Assembly (NCBI RefSeq): GCF_000767465.1
Contig: NZ_CP009291.1
Span: forward strand, 1,178,001 to 1,242,000
Length of the DNA: 64,000 nt
DNA from: Novosphingobium pentaromativorans US6-1
Lineage (GTDB): Bacteria; Pseudomonadota; Alphaproteobacteria; Sphingomonadales; Sphingomonadaceae
Direction: 5' to 3'
Part shown: piece by piece, positions 8,731-18,600 of the stretch
Numbering within the stretch: position 1 is the stretch's first letter
How the letters are laid out: each line of letters opens with the position of its first letter
Notes under the pieces: generated by a model
Told to the model about the DNA's origin: nothing
Seen by the model: the letters and a program-made list of their open reading frames with translations, nothing else
The model's database searches: none
Translations under genes and position numbers: made by a program

Positions 8731-10434
8731 ATGGCTACTTCTGCCAATCCGACTCGCGACGATTTCGCGAAAATGCTTGACGATCAGCTCGGCGGCGTCG
8801 CCGATGACGGCTTCGAAGGCCGCGTCGTCAAGGGTACCATCACCGCCATCGAAAACGACAAGGCCGTCATCGACGTCGGTCTCAAGAGCGAAGGCCGCGT
8901 GCCGCTGCGCGAATTCGCGCGCGGTGAAGCCGAGCACGGCCTGAAGGTCGGCGACGAAGTCGAAGTCTATGTCGACCGCGTCGAGAACGCCGAAGGCGAA
9001 GCGATGCTGTCGCGCGACCGCGCCCGCCGCGAAGCCGCATGGGACAAGCTCGAGAACGAATTCGGCGAAGGCAAGCGCGTCGAAGGCGTGATCTTCGGCC
9101 GCGTCAAGGGCGGCTTCACCGTCGACCTCGACGGCGCCGTGGCGTTCCTCCCCGGCTCGCAGGTCGACATCCGCCCCGTGCGCGACGTCACCCCGCTGAT
9201 GGACGTGCCCCAGCCCTTCCAGATCCTCAAGATGGACCGTCGCCGTGGCAACATCGTCGTGTCGCGCCGCGCCGTCCTCGAAGAAACCCGCGCCGAACAG
9301 CGCAGCGAGCTGATCGACAAGCTGAGCGAAGGCCAGGTCATCGACGGCGTCGTCAAGAACATCACCGACTACGGTGCGTTCGTTGACCTGGGCGGCATCG
9401 ACGGCCTGCTCCATGTCACCGACATGAGCTACAAGCGCGTCAACCACCCGAGCGAAGTGATCAACATCGGCGACACCGTCACCGTCCAGATCATCCGCAT
9501 CAACAGCGAAACGCAGCGCATCTCGCTGGGCATGAAGCAGCTCGAGAGCGATCCGTGGGAAGGCGCGGCCGCCAAGTACCCGGTCGGCGTGAAGTTGAGC
9601 GGCACCGTCACCAACATCACCGAATACGGCGCCTTCGTGGAACTGGAGCCGGGCATCGAGGGCCTCGTCCACGTGTCCGAAATGTCCTGGACCAAGAAGA
9701 ACGTCCACCCGGGCAAGATCGTTTCGACCTCGCAGGAAGTCGAAGTCATGGTGCTCGAGGTCGACTCCGACAAGCGCCGCATCTCGCTCGGCCTCAAGCA
9801 GGCTCAGCAGAACCCCTGGGAAGCCTTCGCCGAGAAGCACCCGGTCGGCTCGCAGGTCGAGGGCGAAGTCAAGAACGCCACCGAATTCGGCCTGTTCATC
9901 GGCCTGGACGGCGACGTCGACGGCATGGTCCACATGTCGGACATCGCATGGGGCATCTCGGGCGAGGACGCCCTGGCCCTGCACCGCAAGGGCGAGCAGG
10001 TCTCGGCCGTGGTTCTCGACGTCGACGTCGAGAAGGAACGCATCAGCCTCGGCATGAAGCAGCTTGAGCGCGGTGCTCCGGCCGCCGGCATCGCCGCTGC
10101 TGGCAGCACCCTGCGCCGCGGTGAAACCTGCACCGTCACCGTTCTCGAAGTCCGCGACGGCGGCCTGGAAGTCCAGGCTGGCGAAGATGGCGCCACCGGC
10201 TTCATCAAGCGTTCGGACCTCGGCCGCGACCGCGACGAACAGCGTCCGGACCGTTTCCAGGTCGGCCAGAAGGTCGATGCCATGGTCACCGGTTTCGACC
10301 GCTCGAAGAAGCCGAACTTCTCGATCAAGGCCCGTCAGCTGGCCGAAGAGAAGGAAGCGGTCGAGCAGTACGGTTCGTCGGACTCGGGTGCGTCGCTCGG
10401 CGACATCCTTGGCGAAGCGCTCAAGAATCGTTGA
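8731..10434 (+). CDS. rpsA: 30S ribosomal protein S1
   Basis: S1 binds mRNA and delivers it to the 30S subunit. The 567-aa protein contains six S1 (OB-fold) repeats from about residue 28; the third to fifth are clearest, each with a GAFV/LFIGL then GLVHVSEMSW-like signature (GLLHVTDMSY, GLVHVSEMSW, GMVHMSDIAW). AGGAAAGA lies about 10 bp before the ATG at 8731; the frame is open to a TTG at 8710 but the family starts MATSANPTRDDF. A 220-bp leader (8510-8730) separates it from cmk. Confidence 0.97.
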   Translation: MATSANPTRDDFAKMLDDQLGGVADDGFEGRVVKGTITAIENDKAVIDVGLKSEGRVPLREFARGEAEHGLKVGDEVEVYVDRVENAEGEAMLSRDRARREAAWDKLENEFGEGKRVEGVIFGRVKGGFTVDLDGAVAFLPGSQVDIRPVRDVTPLMDVPQPFQILKMDRRRGNIVVSRRAVLEETRAEQRSELIDKLSEGQVIDGVVKNITDYGAFVDLGGIDGLLHVTDMSYKRVNHPSEVINIGDTVTVQIIRINSETQRISLGMKQLESDPWEGAAAKYPVGVKLSGTVTNITEYGAFVELEPGIEGLVHVSEMSWTKKNVHPGKIVSTSQEVEVMVLEVDSDKRRISLGLKQAQQNPWEAFAEKHPVGSQVEGEVKNATEFGLFIGLDGDVDGMVHMSDIAWGISGEDALALHRKGEQVSAVVLDVDVEKERISLGMKQLERGAPAAGIAAAGSTLRRGETCTVTVLEVRDGGLEVQAGEDGATGFIKRSDLGRDRDEQRPDRFQVGQKVDAMVTGFDRSKKPNFSIKARQLAEEKEAVEQYGSSDSGASLGDILGEALKNR

Positions 10435-10474
10435 TTCTCGGGCGTCCCGTCCGGGACACCGTAACCACATCACC

Positions 10475-10508
10475 AAGGGCCCGTCCGGAGCGATCCGGGC
10501 GGGCCTTT
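10475..10508 (+). terminator. rho-independent terminator after rpsA
   Basis: GGGCCCGTCCGGA pairs with TCCGGGCGGGCC (one bulge and one G-U) across a 4-nt loop, followed by TTTGCTTTG. It starts 40 bp after the rpsA stop. Confidence 0.85.
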
Positions 10509-10570
10509 GCTTTGTGCAGGGCTTCAGATTACGGACATCGTCGCTACATTGATCCGCAGGAGAGATCCCG

Positions 10571-11335
10571 ATGCTCGAAGTCCACCAGTTTCCCTGCCTG
10601 TCCGACAACTACGGCTTCCTGCTGCACGATCACGATAGTGAGGAAACCGTCTGCATCGACACGCCCGATGCCGACGAGTACCTGCGCCAGGCCGGCAAGA
10701 AGGGCTGGCAGATCACGCAGATCTGGAACACCCACTGGCACCCCGACCACGCCGGCGGCAACGAGACGATCAAGCGCGTCACCAATTGCTCGGTCACTGG
10801 CCCCAAGGCGGAAGCCGACAAGATCGCGGGGATCGACCGCATGGTCGGCCAAGGCGATGTCATCAGGATCGGGGACCGCAAGGCCTGCGTCATCGACGTC
10901 GGAGGCCACACGCTTGGCCACGTCGCATATCATCTGCCCGGTGCCCGGATGGCCTTCGTCGGCGATTCGGTGTTCGCCCTGGGATGCGGCCGCATGTTCG
11001 AAGGGACCCCGGAGCAGTTCTGGACCAGCCTCAAGCGGGTAAAGGCCCTGCCGGCTGAAACCATGCTCTACTGCGCACATGAGTACACTGCCGCCAACGC
11101 AAAGTTCGCGGTCCATGCCGATCCCGACAACGCCGAGCTTGCCGGCTATGTCGAAGAGATCCTGAAACACCGCGCCAACGATCAGCCCACTGTGCCGATG
11201 AAGCTGGAACGCGAGCTGGCGACCAATCCCTTCCTGCGCGCCGACAATCCCCGGGTGCAGGCCCGTTGGGGCGGCGGCGATGCCGTGGCCACCTTTGCGG
11301 CCCTCAGGCGCGCCAAGGACGATTTCAGGGGGTGA
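10571..11335 (+). CDS. gloB: hydroxyacylglutathione hydrolase (glyoxalase II)
   Basis: GloB hydrolyses S-lactoylglutathione to lactate and glutathione in methylglyoxal detoxification. The 254-aa metallo-beta-lactamase-fold protein has the metal motif THWHPDH at residues 54-60, GGHTLGHVAYHL, FVGDSVFALGCGRMFEG and YCAHEYT, and the C-terminal substrate domain (NPFLR near the end), which distinguishes glyoxalase II from other family members. It stands alone after the rpsA terminator, with AGGAGAG upstream of the ATG. Confidence 0.94.
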   Translation: MLEVHQFPCLSDNYGFLLHDHDSEETVCIDTPDADEYLRQAGKKGWQITQIWNTHWHPDHAGGNETIKRVTNCSVTGPKAEADKIAGIDRMVGQGDVIRIGDRKACVIDVGGHTLGHVAYHLPGARMAFVGDSVFALGCGRMFEGTPEQFWTSLKRVKALPAETMLYCAHEYTAANAKFAVHADPDNAELAGYVEEILKHRANDQPTVPMKLERELATNPFLRADNPRVQARWGGGDAVATFAALRRAKDDFRG

Positions 11336-11519
11336 TGCCGCCCCTTCGGGTTCGGCGCGCCTCCGGCAAGGCCAGGGGCATGTCAGCGCGCCGGGCCGCT
11401 TGCGGCAGCGATTAACGCTTCGCGCGGCCTGAATACCAATTTGAGACTACGCCATCTTGTCGCTTTCCTTGCTTTCGCTTGTTTGATCCAATCGGGAAAC
11501 AAGAAACAGGGAGGCGTAA

Positions 11520-11831
11520 ATGGCACGATCTTTACGCGTGTTGACCGATGAAGGAGAGCGGCTCCCCGAGCCCGCTACGTCGTTCGACGTGACCGCCGAG
11601 CTTGGCAAGCTGCTGGTAATGCTTCGCGAAGTCTGTCCACCCAATGCCGATGTCAGCTTCGACTTCGACGGGCAGCTCCACGTTCGAATCGATGTGCGGC
11701 AGGTCGAGGAAGTCCGCCTGATCCAGTCGCTCCTGCCCAGCGTCGGCGTGGGCCTGTTCGACAACATCAGCCATGGCCGTACACCGCACAGGCCATTCTA
11801 CCACCGCATCAGCGCCGTGGTGATCCACTAG
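11520..11831 (+). CDS. hypothetical protein
   Basis: A 103-aa soluble protein starting MARSLRVLTDEGERLPEP. GGGAGG lies about 8 bp before the ATG, and the codon bias matches the neighbours, so I take it as real. It resembles the small conserved hypothetical proteins of sphingomonads, but I do not recognise a named family. There are no membrane segments or metal motifs. It converges on the atp operon. Confidence 0.65.
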   Translation: MARSLRVLTDEGERLPEPATSFDVTAELGKLLVMLREVCPPNADVSFDFDGQLHVRIDVRQVEEVRLIQSLLPSVGVGLFDNISHGRTPHRPFYHRISAVVIH

Positions 11832-11992
11832 GCTGGTGCGCGTATCCCGTTGGCTGTCCTCACCCCGATCTTGATCCGGAAGCCTGCCCGTTCGGGAAGA
11901 AGCAGCGGAAAAACAGAAGCCCCAACCAGTTCGGGGATAACGTGAGTGCCCAGCCGATAACGCGGCGAAACGGCCCGGGCACGGACAACAAA

Positions 11993-12018
11993 AAAGCCCC
12001 CGCGAAGGCAGGGGCTTT
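11993..12018. terminator. bidirectional terminator between the hypothetical gene and the atp operon
   Basis: AAAGCCCC pairs with GGGGCTTT around a short loop. It is flanked by a run of A on the left and TCTTGTTTTT on the right, so it can terminate in both directions. It ends the atpI-B-E-F'-F operon (minus) and the gene at 11520 (plus). Confidence 0.85.
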
Positions 12019-12044
12019 CTTGTTTTTAGATCGTGGAGCCGCGC

Positions 12045-12632
12045 TCAGATAGAGCCGATGGCCTGATCCACGAATGCCTTGTCGGCAGTGGCCGAATGGT
12101 TCGCCTTGATCAGTACCCGGGCCGAAGCGGCAGCAGCGGCAGCGGCCCGGTTCTGCAGATCGGTCACGGCAGCACGCTCGGCGGCACCGATCTTGTCCTG
12201 CGCCATCTTCTCGCGGCGCACGATCACATCGGCGGAGTCCTTCTCGGCCTTGGCGACGATCGCCTCGGCTTCGTGACGGGCGTGATCGATCATCGCCGCC
12301 GCGTCCTTTTCGGCGTTGGCGATCTTGTCGGCATACTCCTTGCGCAGGGCTTCCGCCTCTGCGCGAAGGACCTTGGCCTCTTCGAGCTGCGCCTTGATGT
12401 CGGCGATCCTGGAATCGAGGCCGCCGGCGATCATCCTGGGCAGTCCCTTCCACAGGGCGATCAGGATCAGCACGATCATTGCCGAGCTGACGACCGCAAC
12501 CGGCGGTGCAACGCCCAGCAGCAGAGGTTCGGCGTGGTGCTCCACGGCGGCGTGGGTGTCCTGGGCTCCGGTGACTTCAGCGGCCTCGTGGGCAAGGCCC
12601 TGCTCGACCGAGGGGGAGACGTTCTCAGCCAT
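12045..12632 (-). CDS. atpF: ATP synthase F0 subunit b
   Basis: Subunit b is part of the peripheral stalk joining F0 to F1. The 195-aa product has an unusual 40-residue His/Glu/Ala-rich N-terminal extension, one membrane helix at about 45-65 (VAVVSSAMIVLILIALWKG), and then a long charged coiled coil (IADIKAQLEEAKVLRAEAEAL). Its start overlaps the end of the b' gene by 8 bp. Paired b and b' genes are typical of photosynthetic and many other alphaproteobacteria. Confidence 0.92.
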   Translation of the reverse strand: MAENVSPSVEQGLAHEAAEVTGAQDTHAAVEHHAEPLLLGVAPPVAVVSSAMIVLILIALWKGLPRMIAGGLDSRIADIKAQLEEAKVLRAEAEALRKEYADKIANAEKDAAAMIDHARHEAEAIVAKAEKDSADVIVRREKMAQDKIGAAERAAVTDLQNRAAAAAAASARVLIKANHSATADKAFVDQAIGSI

Positions 12633-13119
12633 GGACCAGGTTCTCCTTCACGGTCGCACGAACCGCGGCATCGTCGAGAGACAGGCCGGCGATGCGGCTG
12701 ACGATATCGCGGGTGGCGTCGGCGGCGACGTCCTCGATCTCGGCGGCAGCCGACTTGCGGGCCTCCGCGATACGGGCTTCGGCTTCGGCCAGCTTCGTGT
12801 CGATCACGGACTGGGCGGCGGCAAGACGCTGCTCGGTAGCGGCAGCGGCCTTGGTGCGGGCCTCGGCGATCAGGGCCTGAGCCTCGGCGCGATTGGTGTT
12901 CTCACGCACGCGCCATGCTTCCTCTTCCTCATTGGCCTGCTTGCGCGCGCGCTCTGCAGCGATGAGGTCGTCGGAAATCTGTTTGTCGCGCTGCGCAACC
13001 GTATCCATCACCTTCGGCACCATGCCCCGTCCGACGACGAAGAAGGTGAAACCGAAGAAGACCAGCAGCCAGAAGATCTGGCTGGAATAGGTCGCGGCTA
13101 GCTGTTCGATCTGAGGCAT
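12625..13119 (-). CDS. atpF': ATP synthase F0 subunit b'
   Basis: The second peripheral-stalk subunit, 164 aa. It begins MPQIEQLAATYSSQIFWLLV with one membrane helix (about 12-32), followed by the coiled-coil stalk (MDTVAQRDKQISDDLIAAERARK). It lies between the c and b genes, in the order atpB-atpE-atpF'-atpF. In some annotations it is called atpG or atpX. Confidence 0.92.
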   Translation of the reverse strand: MPQIEQLAATYSSQIFWLLVFFGFTFFVVGRGMVPKVMDTVAQRDKQISDDLIAAERARKQANEEEEAWRVRENTNRAEAQALIAEARTKAAAATEQRLAAAQSVIDTKLAEAEARIAEARKSAAAEIEDVAADATRDIVSRIAGLSLDDAAVRATVKENLVHG

Positions 13120-13218
13120 TGGTCAGCCCTGTCTCGAGGTGGCCGGTAAAAAACTTGCCCCCGCGAGCCGGCCGCTTCACCAAAGGGCGTTGGCGGCCGG
13201 TGCGGGGTTTGCGCGCGA

Positions 13219-13443
13219 TCAGGCGAAGATCAGCAGCGCGGCAACAACGAACGAAAGCAGACCGAGAAGCTCGGCACCGGCGAAGCCGATGAAGAGACGG
13301 CCCTGCTGCGCGTCGGCAGCACCCGGGTTGCGCAGCGCGCCTTCGAGGAACTTGGCGAAAACGCTACCCACGCCGATCGAAGCGAGACCGCAACCGATAG
13401 CGGCGAGACCAGCACCAAGCAGCTTTGCAGCTTCTGCGTCCAT
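13219..13443 (-). CDS. atpE: ATP synthase F0 subunit c
   Basis: The 74-aa proteolipid forms the rotating c-ring. It has two membrane helices joined by the polar loop RNPGAADAQQG, with the glycine-rich first helix (GLAAIGCGLASIGVG) and the ion-binding carboxylate Glu58 in GFAGAELLGLLSF. Glutamate at this place with no sodium-type ligand set points to a proton ring. Confidence 0.96.
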   Translation of the reverse strand: MDAEAAKLLGAGLAAIGCGLASIGVGSVFAKFLEGALRNPGAADAQQGRLFIGFAGAELLGLLSFVVAALLIFA

Positions 13444-13479
13444 TTCAAAAACTCCCTTTGGTAAACTTGAAGGATAAAA

Positions 13480-14265
13480 TCAGTGAAGGTTCTCTGCGTC
13501 GTTCAGATAGACGCAGGTGAGAAGAGCGAACACGTAGGCCTGGATGCCGGCCACGAGCAGTTCCAGCGCGCAGATGCCGACCATCAGCACGAAGCTGGGC
13601 AGACCGGCAATGGCGAACAGGCCGATGTTGGCGTTGCCCGAGCTGATCACGAAGCTCGAAAGCACTTCGAGCAGGACGTGGCCGGCCATCATGGCGACGA
13701 AAAGTCGCAGGCCAAGGCTGAACGGACGCACCAGGAACGAGATGAGTTCGACGAAGAAGATCGGAACAACCATCACCACGGGCGTGCCGTGCGGCACGAA
13801 GAGCGAGAAGAAGTGCAGCTTATGCTTCACGAAGCCGACGATGAGCACGATCGAGAACGACAGGATCGAGAGCACGCCGGTGGCCGAGAAGTGGCTGGTG
13901 AACGTGAAGGGATGCAGGCCGATCACACCGAGCGGCAGCAGGCCAAGGAAGTTGGCGAAGAGAATGAACATGAACAGCGAGAAGATGTACGGAACGTACT
14001 TCTTGCCGTTCGGGCCGACGTTGGCGGCCAGCATTCCATCGACGAAACCGGTGAAGGTCTCGACCGCCATCTGCCAGCGACCCGGCACGAGCTGGCGCTT
14101 GGCGCCGCCCGCAACGAAGATCAGCAGGGCGACGGTGGCGATAGCCATCCACAACGCACTGTTGGTAAAGGCGATGTTGTAACCCGCGATATTCCAGCCA
14201 TCCGAGCCGAACAACGGCTGGATGCTGAACTGATGCATCGGATCGACCTTCGCTTCGGCTGCCAC
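13480..14265 (-). CDS. atpB: ATP synthase F0 subunit a
   Basis: Subunit a forms the two half-channels for protons. The 261-aa protein has about five or six membrane helices and the conserved segment FFVELISFLVRPFSLGLRL, which carries the essential arginine, followed by MMAGHVLLEVL. I prefer the GTG at 14265 (VAAEAKVDPMHQF), which has AGGGAA upstream and matches sphingomonad relatives; a frame extending to an ATG at 14322 would overlap the atpI stop. Confidence 0.93.
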   Translation of the reverse strand: MAAEAKVDPMHQFSIQPLFGSDGWNIAGYNIAFTNSALWMAIATVALLIFVAGGAKRQLVPGRWQMAVETFTGFVDGMLAANVGPNGKKYVPYIFSLFMFILFANFLGLLPLGVIGLHPFTFTSHFSATGVLSILSFSIVLIVGFVKHKLHFFSLFVPHGTPVVMVVPIFFVELISFLVRPFSLGLRLFVAMMAGHVLLEVLSSFVISSGNANIGLFAIAGLPSFVLMVGICALELLVAGIQAYVFALLTCVYLNDAENLH

Positions 14266-14318
14266 GCGAATTTCCCTGTCGCCAATGAACGACAGCGCCC
14301 TGTTCACCCCCCGTTGGG

Positions 14319-14639
14319 TCAATTCGGGCGCTGGTTCGAATTCCTTATAATATTTCTGAAGGCAACGAAGATTCCGAAGAACAACATCACCAACAGTCCC
14401 CAGGGCGAGGTCCCGGCAAAGTGATCAATCACCCAGCCAAGGAACAAGCCACCGGCAACACCTCCCAGCAAGTCGGCCAGGACGCGGTTTCCGGCGCGAT
14501 AGCTCGCATCCGATTCCGCGCCTCCAACCGGCTTGTGACGCTGCTCTTCCCGCTCACGAAGGGCCTTGAGCCTTTCGTCCAGCGAATCGATGCGGGCGTC
14601 CTCACCGACAGGGTCCCGTGCGTTTGGCTCGTCGCTCAT
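14319..14639 (-). CDS. atpI: ATP synthase assembly protein AtpI
   Basis: AtpI helps c-ring assembly and is the usual first gene of the atp F0 operon. The 106-aa protein has an acidic N-terminus (SDEPNARDPVGEDARIDSLD) and two membrane helices (VLADLLGGVAGGLFLGWVID and WGLLVMLFFGIFVAF). The order atpI-atpB-atpE-atpF'-atpF on the minus strand is as expected. GGGGGAAG precedes the ATG. Confidence 0.9.
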   Translation of the reverse strand: MSDEPNARDPVGEDARIDSLDERLKALREREEQRHKPVGGAESDASYRAGNRVLADLLGGVAGGLFLGWVIDHFAGTSPWGLLVMLFFGIFVAFRNIIRNSNQRPN

Positions 14640-14978
14640 GCCTTCCCCCTTCGTGTTTGCACTCTATCGTGCACTCAACCCGGTTCGATCGACACAATCA
14701 ACGGCTGCCCGCCGAGGGCGCCGCCCCCTTAGGGTGGGGGATTTGCCGAGTCAACCGTACCGCGCGTGGCACTCTTCAGTTGCAGACACAGTATCCACGC
14801 CCATCCGTGGGATGCGCGCAAGAAGCCTAGTACCAATTGCCGGTGCCGGAGCAATAGCGCATCGGCGATACACAGGGCATCGTTCAAGTGAAAAGGGGCC
14901 GCAAGGCGCGTTTGCCTTGCAGCCCCTTCACCAATTCGAATCACGAATTCCCGACCGGCCAGGCCGCCCGGAAAAGAA
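14640..14978. other. intergenic region between atpI and ydbL-like gene
   Basis: A 339-bp stretch without a convincing gene. It should hold the atp promoter (minus strand, right of 14640) and it contains the terminator of the ydbL-like gene at 14893-14928. No conserved promoter hexamers were clear enough to call. Confidence 0.6.
14893..14928 (-). terminator. rho-independent terminator after ydbL-like gene
   Basis: On the minus strand AAGGGGCTGCAAGGC pairs with GCCTTGCGGCCCCTT (one mismatch), followed by TTCACTTG. It lies about 50 bp past the stop of the gene at 14979 and closes the ydbH-ynbE-ydbL operon. Confidence 0.8.
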
Positions 14979-15374
14979 TTACGGACAGCGCGGATCGCGA
15001 ACCGGTGCCCCGCCGTCGCGGGTCTTCCACGAGCCATCGGGCGCCTGATACTTTTCACCGGGCCTGGTTTCGAGAATCAGGCGGCACGCGGTCGCGAAGG
15101 CATATTCCTCGATCGTGCTCTTGCCTGCGGCCTTCTCGGTGTAGACGGCGCGGCGCTTGTTGTTGAGATCCTTGACCATGGCGCGAACGTCCGGCGAAGC
15201 ATTGCCGACCACGCCGAGGTAACCATCGGTCTGCTCACCCACCTGCCCCGCAGCGCGCGCGGCGGCGTAGGCCGGGTCGCGATTCTGGGCGAAAGCCGCG
15301 CTACCGGCGCCCAGCGCCAGCATGGCACCGGCGATGCCGAATGCGGCGACAGACTTGCGGAACAGACTTGCCAT
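14979..15374 (-). CDS. ydbL: YdbL family periplasmic protein (DUF1318)
   Basis: YdbL works with YdbH and YnbE in transport of phospholipid to the outer membrane in Gram-negative bacteria. The 131-aa protein has a signal peptide (MASLFRKSVAAFGIAGAMLA..., cleavage near AFAQ) and the DUF1318 pattern: DPAYAAARAAGQVGEQTDGYLGVV, then a segment with VRAMVKDLNNKRRAVY. The ATG at 15374 overlaps the ynbE stop, so the two are coupled. A longer frame upstream lies inside ynbE and is rejected. Confidence 0.88.
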   Translation of the reverse strand: MASLFRKSVAAFGIAGAMLALGAGSAAFAQNRDPAYAAARAAGQVGEQTDGYLGVVGNASPDVRAMVKDLNNKRRAVYTEKAAGKSTIEEYAFATACRLILETRPGEKYQAPDGSWKTRDGGAPVRDPRCP

Positions 15375-15586
15375 CAGAAAATCTCCGGGTTTTCGTCGAT
15401 CGTATTGGCTGCATCCGCCGCCAACTTGTAGATCACTTCCTGCCTGATGTTGATGTTCAGCTCGATCACGATCGGCTTGTCGGGCGCGGAAACATTGATG
15501 CGCCCCCCAAGCGCCGGGACCGTGCCCAACACCACCATCGCGGCGCATGCGGCGCGCCAGCCGGACCGGGGCCTACCCTGCTGCAT
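15374..15586 (-). CDS. ynbE: YnbE-like protein lacking the lipobox cysteine
   Basis: YnbE in E. coli is a small outer-membrane lipoprotein that bridges to YdbH. The 70-aa product keeps the YnbE body (INVSAPDKPIVIELNINI, then REVIYKLAADAANTIDENPE). The hydrophobic N-terminus reads AAMVVLGTVPALGGRINV, and where relatives have a lipobox ending in Cys just before this strand there is none; the only Cys precedes the hydrophobic core. The start is the ATG at 15586 with GAGGGGAG upstream. It lies 71 bp after ydbH and overlaps ydbL. Confidence 0.8.
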   Translation of the reverse strand: MQQGRPRSGWRAACAAMVVLGTVPALGGRINVSAPDKPIVIELNINIRQEVIYKLAADAANTIDENPEIF

Positions 15587-15657
15587 CGTCAACTCCCCTC
15601 GGCCGAACATGGCGGGGTATGTTGCAGCCGGAACGCTTCCGGTCAATTCGCAGGATT

Positions 15658-18600
15658 TCATGGATTATTCTCGCTGACTGGAGGCTGAATGGCGATGGAT
15701 GGAGGCCGCGGCCTCACTTTCCCGTCCCGGTCGATCAGACCGAGCGTTCGCGGATCGGTGAGATAAGTCGGATCGTAAAGCGAGCGCATCGAGCCGAACA
15801 GGCTGAAGAACGGCGCCTTGATGTTGAGAATGAAGCGAATCGGCAGCTTGGCAACCTGCCTGGTCAGGAAGTTGCTCTTGGCCCCTGCCCCCTGGCTCAA
15901 TCCGTCGAAGCTGATACGGGTCACGATCTCGCCGGACAGGGAACCGCCGAGGCCGATCTCCATGCTCTTGTAGTCGACCGACCTGAGGGCATTGAAGGCG
16001 AAGTTGCCCATCGCCGAGAGGTCCTTGTAAGTCAGCGCGCCGATGTAGGAGACATTGCCGCCCGGCTCGCGCGACTTGAGGTAGCCGTTCTCGATCCGTC
16101 CGCCGTCCTCGTCGAAGACCAGCGGCAGTTCGCCGTCGAACACGCCGGATGCATTGATGTTCGAAAGATCCAGGTGCTGGACGAAAGTCGCCGCGTCGAG
16201 CCCGGTCACCTTGAGTGTGTAGTTGCGCGTCTCGGCAACGCCGATGCGCATGCGCGCAGGTTCCAGCGTAAGCGTGCCGTCCATGAACGGCCAGTGCGCA
16301 CCGTTCACCACCAGCAGATAGTCGGGCTTCATCTCGAAGGAGAGGACGCCGTCGTTCACCTCTATGCCCGGGTTGATCGAGGCGATCCTGAGCTTCTGGT
16401 CAGGTGCCGTAACAAGGCCGAGCAGGTCGGTGAAGCGCACTTCGCCGGAAAGCCCCTTCACCGGGCCGAAGGCGGCGGCGAAGTCCACGCCATCGGTTGC
16501 AAAGCGGCCGCGGCTGCTCACGCCCGCCTCGTTCCAGTCGATGCGACCGGTGCCATGCACGGATCCTTCGAGATTAGAGACCACGCCCAGCGCGAGATGG
16601 GACAGTGTGTCCGCCTGCAGCGATTTGTCGAAAGTGATCCCCCTGACCGTCAGGTCCGCGTGACCGCTGGCATCCATGAGATTGTGAACAATGTCGGCTC
16701 GCACGACCTCGCGATCCGAGCGCGGCTCGCGCATCACCGCTTGGCCAGTGATCACATTGTCGGCAAGACGCAAGGTGGCATCGCGGGCGACAACCGGCTC
16801 GAAACGCGCCACCTTCTCGCGGTCGACCAGCGTGAAGCTCGCCTTGTCGATGGTCAGGACACCATCGGCGTAGCGCCAGTCCCCGGCCGTCCGATGGAGG
16901 TCGAGCGGCACCGCATAGAGCGCGACGTCCGCCTCATCGAATGTCCCGCCGATATCCTTGCCCACGAGCGCATCGAGGTGGGTCACCCTGAACCGGGAAG
17001 CGCTGTCGGCAGCCCCCAGTTCGACATCGAGTGCTTCGGCCGAGACGGCGCCGGGATTCGATCCCTTCTGGGCGTAGCCGATGGCTCCGCTGGAGAGGCG
17101 GATCGGGGTTTCGCCGAGGTGTCCGGCGAGATCGAGTGAAGGAACGCCGGCAGCCACCTCGAATCGGCCGGACCGGCTACGCAAGATCGGGCCTCCCGCG
17201 GCAGGGCAGACTTGCAGGCTCCGCTTGTCGATCGTCAGGTTGGCAAAGGCGAGATGGTCGAAACCGATCGTCGTGCACCGCGGCCAGACGCTCAGATCCC
17301 CGTTCGCCGCCCAGTCGCCATGGACCGGCAGGATCAGGTTTTCGGCGCTCCCGCCCGGCAAGGCGCCGGTCAATCGGGCGCTGCCGGTAAAGCCGAAACT
17401 GCCGCCCGGCGCCTGCACCAGATCGAGCGCGGGAACAGCAAGGCGCGTGTCGCCCGCGCGGTATTCGGGCATCTCGACATGCATCGAAAGCCCGCCATTG
17501 TCGCTGGATTCCATGCGCCCGGCGATCCTCGGCAGGCCCTGCCCGCCAGTCGCGAAATTGCCGGTCAGGCGCGGCGCACTTCCGGAGAACATGGCCTGCA
17601 CGCGCGAAAACGTCAGCAAGGCCTTGCCGCTGCCGCCCCGCACGGAGCCGCGCGGGACGACGAGGCTGATACCCTCACGCGAGTGCCGCAGGATCAGGCT
17701 CGCTTCGAGAGTGCTCCCCCGCGTCTCGCGCTGGAGCGCCTCGCGGACCTGGCTTGCCACCGGCCCCAGAAAAGTGCCTTCGCCCGAGTGCGCGGCATCG
17801 GCAAGGGACCGGTCAAGCTGTGCGCCCAGCGCCAGCCCCTTGCCCGAAAGTTCGCTTTCGACGTCGATCCGCTCAAGGCCGGCATTCGAACGCACCCGGC
17901 CGTCTATTCCCAGGCTGGCCATCCGCGCCTGCGGCGTCGCCAGACCGCGCGCGGTAAGATCGTAGCGGGCGTTGAGCGTCTGCTTGCGATAGCTGACCTG
18001 CGCCTTGCCCGAAGCCCCGTCGAAGCGGTTGCTGGCGTAGTGGCCTTTCCCGGCCGTCAGGCCGATGCTGCCTTCACCGCCGTCGAGCGCCTTGTCGAAA
18101 GTGAAGTCGATCTTCGCTGCGGAGTTGGCGAGCGCCAGATCCTGATCCGCGCAATCGAGGCTCGCGAGCCGCAAGGGCCCGGCGAAGCGCGGCCTTTGCG
18201 AGGCTATCGAAATCTTGCCGTAAAGACTGGCCTTGCTGGTTTCGCAGCCAGCCATGGTCAGGCCGGGCGCCACTGCCGCCAGTTCGCCTGCGAACCCACC
18301 GCGCAAAGGCCCCTGCCCTGCGATCCGCACCCCGATCCGGCCATGCTCGCTCTCGACCAGGCCGCGTCCGTCGACGATCTTCAGATCGTAGTCCGGCATC
18401 GCGAAAGGCTCCTTGCCTCCCGTGAACAGCACCTTGTCGAGCGCGCCGAAGCTGGGACGATTGCCATGCATCGTCCCGTAAAGGCGCGGCTTGACGATTG
18501 TGATCCGGCCGATCCCGGGAATGCCCCAGTTCAGGCGCGTCCGGACGCGAATTTCCTCGATGGTCAGATCCGGCCTGTCCGGATCGCCGATCGACAGGTT

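Noticed and set aside
8686..10608. 640-codon open frame on the minus strand across rpsA
   Set aside because: It is the antisense of the S1 gene; its Asp/Val/Ala-rich composition follows from high-GC codon bias opposite a real gene, and it has no family features.
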